DNA from: Adiantum capillus-veneris
Taxonomy: Eukaryota; Streptophyta; Polypodiopsida; Polypodiales; Pteridaceae
Direction of reading: 5' to 3'
Assembly: GCA_014529385.2 (NCBI GenBank)
Contig: CM043962.1
Coordinates: forward strand, 126,510,970-126,574,969
Length of the DNA: 64,000 bases
A program made the translations under genes and the position numbers. Shown piece after piece: positions 34,541 to 45,725 of the stretch. The notes below the pieces were generated by a model, which was given only the letters and a program-made list of their open reading frames with translations, was not told the origin of the DNA and did no database searches. How positions within the stretch are numbered: the first letter of the stretch is position 1; each line of letters begins with the position of its first letter.

Positions 34541-35663
34541 GAGACTAGCACGTGCTATATAGCACAACCTACAATATACTGTATAGGACATGTTATGGAG
34601 AAAATAGCACTAACAAAATTTTGCACAAAATGACAAAATTGCCTGTGTAGACCTACCTGTAGTGGAAACGGAGGCCGAAATGAGCCCGAATCAGAAATCT
34701 GAGTAGACTGAGCTCTACAATTTCCCTCAAAAATTTTGGTGACGTACAAACACTCTCCAAATCTCACAAAAATGAGAGAAAGTGAGCAGGCGTACACTGG
34801 AGCTACTGGCGATTGGGCATCTGCATCAGTAATAGGCTGATCTGTAACATTTTTTGAAACCCCCATAAGCTGTACGTTAGGCCGTACATTTGTCTCATTG
34901 GAATTTGCATTTGTATTTCCACCATTGAAAAGAGGCAATAAAGTGTCATAAATGTCCTGTGAGCTTACATTACTGTTTCTAGTACATGACAACAAGGACT
35001 GAACAAAATCTTCCACAAACACTACATCCCTTGAAACGAGAATACGCTTTGTTTGCGGATGATACAACCTATAACCTTTGCTTTCAGCACTATAACCAAC
35101 AAAAATACATTTGACAGCCTTATCATCATATTTTTTGTGCTATGTTTGTGGCACAAAGCATATGCCAAACAGCCAAAAACACGCATGTGCTCAATAGAAG
35201 GCTTTCTATCATGCCATGCTTCATTTGGAGTTATAGACTGCAAATCTTTCGTAGGACACCTGTGTAGTACATAAGTGGCACACATGATGGCCTCAAGCCA
35301 AAAAGAATGCGGCAAAGCTTGACTTTTGACCATACATAGTGCCATTTTCGTAAGTGACCTGTTTTTCCTCTCAGTAGAGAAACAAAGCAGGAACAACACG
35401 TGCTATATAGCACAAACCATAGAAGACTGTAAGACACTTTTTATGTAGAAAATGGCCCTGACAAAACTTTTGCTGAAAATTACAAAATAGCATGTGCAGT
35501 ACTGCATGTAGTGGAAACGGAGTCCAAAATGAGCCCGAATCAAAAATCTGAGCAAACTGAGCTCTATGAGTAATCCCAAAAAAAAATTTGACCTACGAAC
35601 GCTTGCCAAAGCTCACTGAAACTAGAGAAAATGAGTAGGCGTGTGCTGGAGCTGCTAACAACT
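34541..35663 (-). repeat. Duplicated copia 1 leader with a trapped integrase fragment
   Basis: Leader copy A (34541-34812) and copy B (35391-35663) are about 270 bp each and similar along their length (GCACGTGCTATATAGCAC ... GTAGTGGAAACGGAG). Between them, 34816-35377 is a second copy of the integrase C-terminal region of this element (matches 31975-32511; includes FWLEAIMCATYVLHRCP and HDRKPSIEHMRVFGCLAYA). The order is LTR, leader B, integrase piece, leader A, gag. Confidence 0.85.
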
Positions 35664-35685
35664 AAGCCCGAGAGGACGCAACCTG

Positions 35686-35698
35686 CTCTGATACCAAT
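35686..35698 (-). other. Primer binding site, copia 1
   Basis: Minus strand reads ...AAGTCCAACA then ATTGGTATCAGAGC, the initiator-Met PBS. Confidence 0.9.
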
Positions 35699-35925
35699 TG
35701 TTGGACTTAGGGTTGCAGGAAAACACACACAGCTTGGAGAAGACGAAGGAAGCTCAAGGTACACAATAGAGAGTGTGTTACTTAGTGTGCAACGCAAAGA
35801 TAGATAGCCCTAGAGTGATGGGCGTATATACAATGCACGGGGGGAAAAACCTCCTAAAGAGGGAAAAAATGCCCCGGTGGTCCTAGTGTGCTCACACACA
35901 TCACCACCACATGTATATGGTAACA
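35699..35925 (-). repeat. Copia 1 5' LTR
   Basis: Starts TGTTGGACTTAGGG and ends ...GGTAACA on the plus strand. It pairs with 29966-30190; divergence between the two is substantial, so the insertion is not recent. Confidence 0.9.
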
Positions 35926-35929
35926 TAGT

Positions 35930-36400
35930 GGTGGTTTCACTAGAAAAGTGACCTCCTGCTAGTCCATCATGTGCTTGTTCTAGAGTGGGGATATATTCAT
36001 CTTCATTTGCACAGAGACGCAAATGTTGATCCTTTCCTCTCCGATACAATTGGTTTCCAATAAGAGCATAGTCTCTTGCTTCAGTTTCAATAGCTCTTTG
36101 GCGGCGTTTACTCATATCCTCCAAAAATGTTCTGTTTGATAAGTAGGTAACTATATAGTTACTCCAGTTAGGAACTAGTGATATTTGAAATAATATCACA
36201 TGAGGTATGGGTGTTTGTTTCTGGCATTGAAGACAGTTTTTCACAAATGAGTGAGCATCACTCTCCATGGTTGGCCAAAAATATGTCGTCTCAAGATCCG
36301 TTGCATAGTTTGGTCTTTCGCAAAGTGAAGTCCTACTATGGTAATGTGTGCTTGACTTAGGTATTGGGTTTTCTCCTCAAGATTAATACACAAAAGCAAT
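35930..36400 (-). pseudogene. Gypsy 3 integrase N-terminus with two zinc-binding modules
   Basis: First module: LAGRLYKRNQDGLLLLC, AHITIVGLHFAKDQ and then, in an overlapping frame, FVKNCLQCQKQTP, an H2C2 set. The chain continues LVPNWSNYIVTYLSNRTF, RAIETEARDYALIGNQLYRR and AHDGLAGGHFSSETTT, the His half of a second H2C2. The second module is cut by the copia 1 LTR. Both resemble the HHCC domain that normally occurs once per Ty3 integrase. Confidence 0.8.
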
Positions 36401-36990
36401 AGTCCATCTTGATTTCTTTTGTATAGCCTTCCAGCTAGTAATTGATACATAGTCGATTGCCCAATTAATCTTGGTGTAATAAGAAGTGATGTTTGAGAAT
36501 CCACTTGAGCTATGGTCATCAATGAAACCATATTTTTTGACCAACAGGGTATCATTTCCACGGAGAACAGATATGCATCTGGTAGATTATCGTCTACCCC
36601 TTTTGGTGATTCTCTTGAAATAATCCTTAATAAGTGATATGCTCTTTGGTGTGTGGTGCCTTTTTTTACAACTACAGTGAAATCAAATTCCAAAAGAATG
36701 ATGAACCATCTCACTATTCTCCCTGTGTTGAATGGCTTGTTGACCAAGTACAATAAAGCTTGGTGGTCCACAAAGAACAAAAATTTGTTGGCTAATAGAT
36801 AATGTCTATACTTTTTTACAGCATAGATCATCCCTAATCCTTCTCTTTTGGTGGTTGTATAATTCTTCTCTACCACATTCAATTGTCTACTAGCATAAGA
36901 AATGAAAAAATCAATTTTTTGTGTCTCTTGGTTGAGCTAGTATACACCCAATGGCAAAATTGAAAGCATCAACATGTATATGGAATATCT
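36401..36990 (-). pseudogene. Gypsy 3 RNase H
   Basis: In segment 36882-36241: NYTTTKREGLGMIYAVKKYR (RNase H Glu region), FFVDHQALLYLVNKPF (third Asp) and LLEFDFTVVVKKGTTHQRAYHL. The first RNase H Asp lies upstream in a broken frame. Frame is open for about 210 residues, but the start is not intact. Confidence 0.85.
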
Positions 36991-36999
36991 TATTCCAAT

Positions 37000-37990
37000 C
37001 TGGTGCTTTTAATATTGGGGCTGAAGTAAGAGCTTATTTAAGCTTCATGAAGGATTCTTCATAGTCATTGGTATACAAAGAGTTTAATCATGCCATACAT
37101 CGGTTTTGCTATAATAGCATACATGTAAATGAATCGTCTATAATATCCACAATGTCCCATGAAAACTTGAACCCCTTTGACTGTAGGCAGTTCAACAATA
37201 ACATGAATTCTATCCATATCGGTCGCTATGTCATTTTTAGACACTATAAGTCCAAGAATTTTTCCTTGTCTGCCCATAAATATGCACTTTTCAGGATTTA
37301 AGAAATCCTATAAAGTCTACATTTTTTTAATACCTTTTTGAAATGTTCAAAATGATGAGCCCGGGTTGATGAATGTACACATAGACCATCCATGTATACT
37401 TCCAAGAAATTTCTAAGATATTCTTTGAAAGCATGGCTCATCAACCTTTGAAAGGTGGCAAGAGCATTAGTTAGCCCAAAAGGCATAACCCTATAGGCAA
37501 AAATACCCCATTCAGTTGCAAAGGCAGTTTTATGTTTATCTTTGGGATCAACCAAAAGTTGATTCCCCGAAAAGCCGTCTAAAAAGCTGTAAGCTTCTTT
37601 TCTTGCAACTCATTCTAAAACATGCTCGGTGATTGGAAGAGGGTAGTTATCTCTAATGGTGGCTGCATTCACTTTTTTGAGATTGACACACACTCTTAAT
37701 CTTCCACCACAATTGGAGACACCCAATCTGTGTGTTCAATTTCATAGACGAATTTGGCTTCCTTGAACTTTTCTATCTCTTCTTTGATCTTTTTGGCAAA
37801 TGTTTTATTATAAGTATATGGCCGTTGTCTACTTGGTTTTGCATCATCTCTCATAGGTATGGTATGCTGACAAATTTTTGGATCAACACCCTTGAGATAT
37901 TTATAAGACCAAGCAAAGATATCTTGGTATTATCTTAGTAAGCTTAGAAAAAGCTCTTCTTCTTCTCCAGTCAAGTCGTTTGCAATGTAG
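37000..37990 (-). pseudogene. Gypsy 3 reverse transcriptase, catalytic box altered
   Basis: N-terminal fingers around 37880-37700 are in broken frame (AKKIKEEIEKFKEAKFV). The segment 37555-37298 has [20 protein letters not shown] and VYMDGLCVHSSTRAHH, where the expected box is YMDD; the second catalytic Asp is Gly. The thumb is in 37277-37065: KILGLIVSKNDIATDMDRIH and FMGHCGYYRRFIYMYA. Stops separate all parts. Confidence 0.85.
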
Positions 37991-40055
37991 GCAGGACTAG
38001 ACAGGCTTCTCCTAGTTCAGCTAAATCTATTTTCTTTGCATTTTTAGGTCCTTCATATGACTCACCCAGCCTTCTTAGTTCCCTTACAGGTTGTTCTACT
38101 ATGATCTTTCGATCTTGGAGGGTATATTTCTTGTAATGGGATGGAACTCTCATTACATCTTTACTCTCTTCCTCAATTGTTTTCGTTTCAGTGGTATACA
38201 CCTCCTTCACAGTTTTCTTCAACTCTTGATATTTTTTCTTCCGTTCAACCCATGTCATGGATGTTCATCATCCTCATGCTTAGGTTTTGATTGAGTTTTC
38301 TTTCTCATTTTTCTTGATGTTTTTGATGTCCCTTGTTTTTTGCTTGAAGGATATCTACCCGTGATTTTGTCTTTGACACAATCATGTGCATCCATCTGTA
38401 TCAGAAACCGTGTTCTGCTAGGAACTAATGGCATAGGTTTAGATTTCAAGTTTTTTTGTGTCTCTTTTTCTTCTATACCATTTGTCTTCTCGTTTTTTGG
38501 TTGGGAAAGTCAAAAAACTTCTCCTCTTCTCCTTTTAGGAGTAGTTGCGCTCTCACATGTTCTTTTTTGACCCAAAATCATCGAATGTAGCTGAATGTTC
38601 TTTAAACTCGTGAGTAGCATCATAATAGAGGTCTAAAAAGACTTGTTGAAATTTCAGTAAGTCCTTGGGTTCCTGATCTTCATCTTCAATGTGAAGGCTT
38701 GAGATCATTTGTATGAGAATTATGTCATAACCATCCTCATTGCAAAATTGAGTAGGCATAGACGTAGAGTCACACACACATCCATTGTTGCCAAAATTTG
38801 CGTCCATTCAAATGGCTCAAACAAATGCTCCGAAAAGGGTTCAGGTATATATGTTTCATTTGTGCAATCCCTTCTAAGATCCATTCTTCTCGTTTTCTAA
38901 ACTCCCGTTTTTTGAGGCTTCACACATCCAAATAGGTATGTCTTTGTTTAACCAAGATGGAAGCTTTGATTTAGCTGAAGAGATGGAGTCAAATTCTTGA
39001 ATGGGTGTTTTCATTACATCTCTATAAGTGTGATCTTTCACATTAACCCTTGTGATCGATCCCACTAGCTTCAAGTATAGGTAATTGTTTCCCCAATCTT
39101 GAATGAGTTGTACTTGCTACATGAATGGCCTTTCCAAGATGATTTTATAATTAAGTCTCTTTCCAAAGTCTACTATCGCAAAAGTATGTTGATAATCAAT
39201 TCCACAAGAACTAACTATCACTTTTTCAAGCAGTCCTAGGGGTTTTTCTATGTGTTTATCCACCAATTGTCATTTCATTCGAGTTTGTCTAATGGATGGT
39301 TTTTCCCATGATTCCCATATTGTTTTTGTGGATATGGCTATGCCAGCCCCATGTCCAGTATTGCCATGGTTTCTACATCATTATATCTCACCGGAAGGGT
39401 TGTGTTTCCTTCTTCCCCTTTGTATTATTCTCTGACTTTGTTCATAGAGACGGATCTAATCTCCTTGTTATCCAATACATGTTTCAATTTACTCAAATTT
39501 CTTGCGATTAGCCTTGTTAGCCCCACCTTCTCTACAGTTTTTTGTAAATCATTCCATAAATATGGTCTTATTTTTAATAGTTCTCCCAAGGTAAGAGTAC
39601 ATTGAATGGGTGTTGACATGATTGAATGGATGTTCTCTACCTCTAAGGTCTGTTCCACTCTTTCTACCTGAGTGGTTTTGCACACTATGGACTCATCTTC
39701 ATTGTCTCCTAAGTAAGAGGTTAGTATTTTTTAGTCAATGGTTTAGACATTCCTGATGCTTCAGAGCCGCAATCCCCATACAAGGATTGTTTCTCAATGT
39801 CCATATCAGGAGGTAAATTGTCTAGCCAAACTTCCTCTATAGGAGCTGATTTCAAACTTATGCTCCCATCATTAATCTCTCTCTCACTTTTTTCCATAAA
39901 TTTCATGGCCAGTCTTTCTCCACAAATAGAGTTCCATCTAAAGCATCTTCATTGTGAAGCACTATGAGTTTTGGCTCTCTGGTTTCAAGGTGGGATTCTA
40001 CCACCACTTTGAATTTCTCTTTATTGGTTTCTACCACAAGTTCCTCGGGTTTTGT
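37991..40055 (-). pseudogene. Gypsy 3 protease and gag-pol linker
   Basis: Multiple minus frames with stops. Recognisable parts: around 39400-39140 a retropepsin-like stretch (ILDMGLA for the D-S/T-G box, later KPLGLLEKVIVSSCGIDYQ, FAIVDFGKRLNYKIILERPF with ILERPF for ILGRPF), followed by GSITRVNVKDHTYRDVMKTP. Upstream, 39906-39425 carries acidic linker sequence. The 38258-37971 segment is a Lys/Glu-rich linker before RT. The 5' side is interrupted by the nested element at 40056. Confidence 0.7.
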
Positions 40056-40214
40056 TGTAAAGCATGGGTGACTAGACCCTGGAATCCAACTCCCAACCTT
40101 CCACTATATAGGCAAGCTCCTAGCCTTTTGCCCTAGCTGGATTCCCTTGTCCACACTGCCTAGTCTGGCCCCTGGCCTAGTCCATGACTCCCTAGCCTTG
40201 CCCTTGTCCTGACA
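40056..40214 (-). repeat. Chromovirus 3' LTR
   Basis: TGTAAAGCATGGGTGACTAG ... TCCTGACA; 159 bp, differs from 45726-45884 at a handful of positions. Unusually short for a plant Ty3 LTR. It contains an ACTATATAGG motif. Confidence 0.95.
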
Positions 40215-40232
40215 TTACTCCCCCCTTAAGGA
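40215..40232 (-). other. Polypurine tract of the chromovirus
   Basis: Minus strand reads CTTAAGGGGGGAGTAA directly before the 3' LTR start TGTCAGG, the expected plus-strand primer. Confidence 0.85.
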
Positions 40233-40544
40233 AGAGTTTTCGTCCTCGAAAACAAAAGTGGAAAACTTCTTCTTAAGAGCACTAATGTTTTCCCAAGTGG
40301 CACCTTCCTCAGGTCGATCTTTCCACTTGATTAAAGCTTGTCGATGTACATGATGACACATACGTAAATCATTATAGTCAAGAATTCGTTCAGGTTCATG
40401 CGGTAAGTTAGGAGGTTCAACGTAATCGGCGAGAATCTGTTGGTCAATGACGTTGCCGTCCCCATGTAACCGCTTACGTAAACGGCTTACATGAAACATC
40501 GGATAAATACAAGAATGTGATAGTTTGTGGGCACGATCACCCAC
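40215..40544 (-). pseudogene. Chromodomain tail of the chromovirus integrase
   Basis: 109-residue segment: FHVSRLRKRLHGDG, then ERILDYNDLRMCHHVHRQA, LIKWKDRPEEGATWENISAL and FSTFVFEDENSSLRGE, matching the chromodomain fold used by plant chromoviruses (the K-W-K and A-T-W-E landmarks are present). Such tails are thought to guide integration to particular chromatin. The connection to the integrase core is frame-broken. Confidence 0.92.
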
Positions 40545-41842
40545 TCACTTGAGTATTTTGAAAGGCCCACAATATCGTGGAGATAATTTAGATGCTACCC
40601 CAGTTTTCAAACTTTTTGAATGCTTTGCCAAACGTAAAAATACTTCCTCCCCTTCCTCAAAGGTAACTTGCCGACGTTTCTCATCAGTGTACTTCTTATA
40701 CCGATCCTACGCTTGTCAGACGTTCTGACGAGCGAGTTTCAGCATATCCATGTGGTCTTGGAGAAAATCCTTAACCTGTTGGAGTTTTTCGGTTGCCAAC
40801 CCCACCGTAACAGGTGACCTAGGTTGAAAACCATACATGAGCATGAAAGGACTAAATCCAGTCGTGACATGCTTATCACTGTTGTAAGCAAACTCAAAAA
40901 GAGGTAAGTATTCTTCCCAGTCTGTTTGTTTCTTGCTAAGTATGTGCGTAGCATATCCTCTAGCACTTGGTTAAAATGTTCAGTTTGACCATCCGTTTCT
41001 GGATGATCGGTTGTACTGAGGTTGAGTTGTGTACCCAGTCGTTTAAACACAACCCTCCAAAAATAACTGTTAAACTTGGGGTCGCAATCACTGACAATGT
41101 TACTTGGCAAGCCATACAACTTGTATAGGTTGTCCACAAATAACTTGGCTAATTATGGAGTCTTAATCATTGATTTGGTTGGAATAAACTTACATAGTTT
41201 AGTCAATCGGTCTACGACCACCCATACTGAGTCATGACCCCGTACAGTGGTTGGTAAACCCACAATAAAATCCATAGAGATACTTTCTCATTTACCATTG
41301 GGAATCTCCAAAGGATGTAAGTGTCCTCCTACTTTCAGGCGCTCTGCTTTGTTAACTTGACATTTTTGGCAATGCAAGACATAATCTTGAACAAAGCCAT
41401 GTAAACCTGGCTAGTAAAACTGTCGTCGTACGAGAGCATAAGTCTTTCTAACACCCGGGTGCCCTGCACTTGGATTGTCATGACATTCATAAAGAATTTG
41501 GCACCAAATGTCTGTGTCCATCGGTACACAAACTCTCCCCTTATGGAGTAAGTACCCATTGTCGATGGTAAAATTCTTCCATTGCTGTAGTTCATCACTC
41601 GACAGAGGAGAACTGTGTGTGGAGGTTAACGATACACTACCACCATTGGAGTGAGAAGAATCCCTCATTTGTACATGGATCCACACTTTGGAATATGCGT
41701 CATCTTGCTCATATTTGCCCTTTAGAGAATCCAAAAATTCACTACGAAGTTCCGTGAACGAGAGAATTGATCTCAGGTATACGACTAAGAGCGTCAGCCA
41801 CCACACTGTATCGTCCTTTACGATACCAAAGCTTTGCGCCAT
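40545..41842 (-). pseudogene. Chromovirus integrase (zinc-binding domain and core)
   Basis: Segment 41842-41411 has NGYLLHKGRVCVPMD, ECHDNPSAGHPGVRKTYALV (two His). The two Cys and MDFIVGLP (first catalytic Asp) lie downstream in 41400-41160, in broken frames. Segment 41137-40739 starts MDNLYKLYGLPSNIVSDCDPK (second Asp; SDRDPKF expected) and has TDHPETDGQTEHFNQVLEDM, containing the catalytic Glu. D,D-35-E residues are therefore all present. A frame break near 40740 precedes the chromodomain part. Confidence 0.92.
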
Positions 41843-41972
41843 ATTCCTAAAGAATCACAGCCCACCTGGCTTTTTGACCCTTCAAATCGATTTGTTGTGT
41901 AAACCATCTAATGCTTTCATGGTCAAACACAATTTCAAATTGAGCGCCATACAAATAATGTCTCCATGTTTT

Positions 41973-42503
41973 CTAGGCAGACACTATTGCATAGAGTTCG
42001 TGTTCATAAGCGGAATAATTCTGTTGTGCTGAATCAAGCTTCTTGCTTTCAAATGCAATTGCCCGTCCTTCTTGTAGCAAGACTGCTCCAATAGCACGGT
42101 CACTAGCATCAGTTTCCAAAACGAATGGTTTCAGAGGATCTACAATAGCTAGAATTGGAGCTGTAGCTAATGCATCCTTGAGCGTATCGAAACTATGCTG
42201 TTGAGCGGGTCCCCACTGAAAAGCTTTGCCTTTGCCTTTCAGTTGGTCCGTCATGGGGACATCAACATTAGCATAGTTTTTAACGAACCTTCGATAAAAA
42301 CCTGCAAATCCTAAAAAAATATGTAACTCTTCCAGATTTTTAGGAGAACGCCACTGCCGAATGGTATTCACTTTGGATTGATCCATGTGTAGCCCAGTAG
42401 CCGAAATAATATGCCCAAGATAGTGGATTTCTTCCTTCAGAAAATCACACTTTGATTCCTTGGCATATGATTGATTTCTTCGTAACAAGAACACCTGCCT
42501 CAA
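41973..42503 (-). pseudogene. Chromovirus RT thumb and RNase H
   Basis: 176-residue open segment: ECDFLKEEIHYLGHIIS-type thumb (here KCDFLKEEIHYLGHIIS), FLGFAGFYRRFVKNYANV connection, FVLETDASDRAIGAVLLQEG with the first RNase H Asp pair, and NYSAYEHELYAIVSA with its Glu. The rest (H-Q-L-K region) is in another frame to 41850. Confidence 0.93.
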
Positions 42504-43238
42504 AATTTGTAAGTGTTCTTCCTCAAAAGCACTGTATACTAGAATGTCATCAGAAAAACTATGACAAATTTGCCCAAGTATGGCTTCAAAACACTATCCA
42601 TAAGTGTCATGAATGTTGCGGGCGCATTGGTTAACCCAAAAGGCATAACCAAAACTCGTAGTGTCCAAACCTTGTTCAGAATGCAATTTTGGGTATATCA
42701 GCAAGTCGAATGCGTACTTGGTGATAACCCGACCGTAAGTCTATTTTCGTGAAAATACGAGCATGAGTGAGCTTGTCGAACAACTCATCCACGTGTAGCA
42801 ATGGGTATTTGTTCTTAACAGTAACCGCATTTAAGCCACTGTAGTCTACGTATATGTGCATACTACCGTCTTTTTTCTTCACTAATAGGATAGGAGAAGC
42901 CCATGGTGAAGAACTGGGTTAGATAAACCCTCTACTAAGATAGTCAGCAAGCTAACATTCCACCTCAATAGCTTCAGAGTAACTCATGCAGTAGGGTGGT
43001 TTACTAATTGGTTTACTGCCTGCACAACCACATCGATGCTATGTTGCACTGATCGTGTCGGCAATAATCCTGATGGAAAATCATCGTGAAATTCCTTTAA
43101 TAAAATTTTGAAATCACTAGCAACCTTTGCTTGTTGAGAAGTAGCCATTGGTGGAAGAGATGAGAGAGAAGCATGCGGCGTTGAGGAATGTTCAACAGAT
43201 TCAATGTTAGAGAGAAAATGAGACAATGAGTAACACAA
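42504..43238 (-). pseudogene. Chromovirus reverse transcriptase core
   Basis: From 43238 the N-terminal linker (ILLKEFHDDFPSGLLP) breaks at 42984. Segment 42882-42676 has [39 protein letters not shown] and [14 protein letters not shown]. The catalytic box appears near 42550-42535 as FSDDILVYS, with both Asp retained, in a different frame. Deletions and stops make it non-functional. Confidence 0.9.
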
Positions 43239-43244
43239 GAAAAC

Positions 43245-43732
43245 TTAATCTATTTCATTATCAGAAACGAAAAGCATAAGCTCAGTTGTACATATCAGTG
43301 GTGAAGAAGGCACATCCTTCTCTCCTAACAACAACACATGTGCGCCATCATGGGATTCAAACATCAAGCTATTGTGCTCATAGCTACACTTCAATGATGG
43401 TCCTAGGCTATGCAACCATTCCCTACCAAGGACCACATCTGCCCTCTCCATGTTCATAACTAAAAATCCAAGGATGCGGAGTAGCCTTGTACTTCCAACG
43501 GTACGGCCCGAACTTGAGTATCCCAGATTTCGGCATCATATCCATTCATCATTGCTTCCTTGTAGCGGTGGGAACTCGGAGTTTGAGGCAATTTGAGTTT
43601 TTTCACCAATCCATAATTAATGAAATTGTGAGTAGCACCGTCATCTACCAGGATGTGCACCTTGTGCCCTTGTAGAGATCCATGCATATGTACTAACTCA
43701 TGTGGTATGAAGGTCTGTGAGACAACATTCAT
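43245..43732 (-). pseudogene. Chromovirus protease
   Basis: Segment 43732-43460 holds HKVHILVDDGATHNFINYG, the active-site region with D-D-G instead of the usual D-S-G, plus LPQTPSSHRYKEAMMNGYD. Segment 43457-43245 gives MNMERADVVLGREWLHSLG, the ILG.EWL half. One stop separates the two halves. It is flanked by gag upstream and RT downstream. Confidence 0.9.
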
Positions 43733-44951
43733 GCACCACCTCGGTGTGTGTTACTTCCACTGTAGAGAATCGTGAGGAAGACTCAAGAGGCAGCAGTTGC
43801 ACTGTGTGCACTGCTTTTTCCTTGCCATGAGCAATAGATTTCCCCTTGGGACAATCGTTTTTGCCATGACCGCTTCCTAAGCAGTGAAAACATAACTTCT
43901 CTTTTTTAGCCTTATCAAAGTCCTCACGAGAGGGAGGACCACAGGACCCCTTGGGTTTTTTAGCTGCTTCAGAATTGGCTACTATAAATTTCCTTTTATT
44001 TTGCCCATACTGTGTGCGTGTATTACCATGTGTATTAGCAATCACGTGATTATTATGTGATTTCTTTTCATCTGGATCATCATGAATGTGTGCTTTCACT
44101 ATGGCCTCCTCAAGTGTTTTAGGGTCCTGAGTCTTGACGTGCTTCTTAAGCTCTAGCATCAGACTGTGGATAAACCCACGTACTTGCTGAAAGGTGTCTC
44201 GTCCTTCCAACTTGAGGATAACATCTCCATAGTGAGAGATATATTCAAGTAATGATAGGTGTTGGCACATGGAACATGTGTCCCAAGCCGTCCAATTACA
44301 ATCTGCTTCATTTGTAGGCAAGAATTCTTTGCAAAACATAGCCTCAAAGGCTGCCCAACTCTGTGGTATGATATTCTTCTCCTTGAGAGATATCCACCAT
44401 TTGTAGGCCTTACCTTCAAGAGTTAAACTTGTTTGCAGTGCTCTGACTACATCCGGAGTACGCCGTAAGGCGTGAATTCCATCCCACTTGCTAAGAAAGA
44501 TATTCACTACATCCTTATTGCAATCTCGGTCTTCTCCCTTAAAAGTCGGTGGTTTGGTATTTTTCAACAACTCATCCACCTCCTTTGCAGTGAGAGTGTG
44601 CAAAGAATTTGGAGATGGACCTTGTTCATGATCAGTAGGGCCTTGCCCCTGAGTAGCAGTGTGCTCATGCACGTGTGTGTCAACAGGTCCCTTGGCCTAC
44701 TATTGCGTAAGTTGTATCACTAACGTAGATAATTTAGTGGCATTTTCATTTAAAGATGCAAAATTTCCTTCCATTATTGATATGCGTGTCTGAAGTGCAC
44801 AAAATTCTTGAATATCAAGTAGTTCATAACCAATGTCACCTACCATAGCATCGCGGGCACATTCTGTGAGAGCATCCGACCACAAGCCATCCTAGGCAGG
44901 ATCAGGTGTATGATGCTCAAAATCAAAATTCATATAGATATCTGAATCCAT
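43698..44951 (-). pseudogene. Chromovirus gag with in-frame stops
   Basis: The ATG at 44951 begins MDSDIYMNFDFEHHTPDPA, then a TAG, then LDIQEFCALQTRISIMEGNF and TKLSTLVIQLTQ followed by TAG-TAG. The frame continues to the 324-residue segment 44672-43698: LHTLTAKEVDELLKNTKPP, WWISLKEKNIIPQSWAAFEA, LKKHVKTQDPKTLEEAI and the intact knuckle CFHCLGSGHGKNDC. Start chosen because the plus-strand copy at 62776 begins at the equivalent ATG. Gag packages RNA; here translation would end early unless the TAG is read through. Confidence 0.88.
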
Positions 44952-45710
44952 GGTGACACCGTGCAGTGGAAAGAATAGAAAGAAAAATACCTTGGGTTGA
45001 AAAAGAACCCCGTAGTCATAATTGGCACAGCAATCGATAATTAGCCTTGCTAATTATGTTGGAGACTGATGTGAAAGAGCCGTCATCAACGAATGTTGAT
45101 GTGATGCAACAATTTCTGCAGGTTGGAAGGAGGAACGAGAAATTGACGTTGTTTGAAGATGTTCACGGCCCGTTGGCGAGATTATATTACCCTTCCTGTA
45201 CCGGGATGTAATTGCAAAATTTTGCAGCTTATTTATTCTTTGCCTGTTGAATGGGATGTTGTGAATCGAGTCCGTGACTCCCTTGCAGTATGGCGAGACG
45301 CCTTTCGTCTCGTAAGGGTGTGTGCCGGGGTGCGCATGCACCCTAGTTCCAAAAAAAATTGCCCAATTGTGTTGGACCTTACCGCAATTGTTTTGGCCGT
45401 TGCTGCAGACCGCTGACTAGACGAGAGAGCTCGCAGCACCCTGTGTGGTGCTCAAATGGGGTCGTCAAAGAAGCCTGAACAGTCCGCAGGGGCAACGCAA
45501 ACCCATCAAGGTTGAGGGTGCCAGAGATGACGGAGTTCGAGTTCGCTCCCTCCTCAGCACAAGCTCGCCCGCACACGCTGCTTTGCTTTGATTTTTTTTT
45601 TGCTTAGCAGGCGGCCATGCCCTCCTCCAATCTCCTTTACCCTCTAGGTTTGCATGTGCATGCTAAAAGTGGAGGTCCACAAACCAACCCACTTTGCCTA
45701 GAATATACCT

Positions 45711-45725
45711 TGCTCTTGATACCAG
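45711..45725 (-). other. Primer binding site, chromovirus
   Basis: Minus strand reads GCTTTACA, then C, then TGGTATCAAGAGC, the initiator-Met PBS with one inserted A. Confidence 0.88.

Larger units (their letters stand above)
29966..35925 (-). mobile_element. Copia 1: Ty1/copia element nested in gypsy 3
   Basis: Flanking LTRs of about 225-227 bp, initiator-Met PBS, then gag-PR, integrase, RT, RNase H in copia order on the minus strand. Total about 5.96 kb. Gag-PR is nearly open; pol is broken. An extra integrase piece and a duplicated leader lie between the 5' LTR and gag. It sits inside gypsy 3 integrase (right side at 35926). A clean target-site duplication was not found: left flank ends CCTAG and right flank starts TAGTG. 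Confidence 0.93.

Noticed and set aside
29961-35930. Clean 5-bp target duplication for copia 1
   Set aside because: Flanks CCTAG and TAGTG share only TAG; I could not settle the exact LTR ends.
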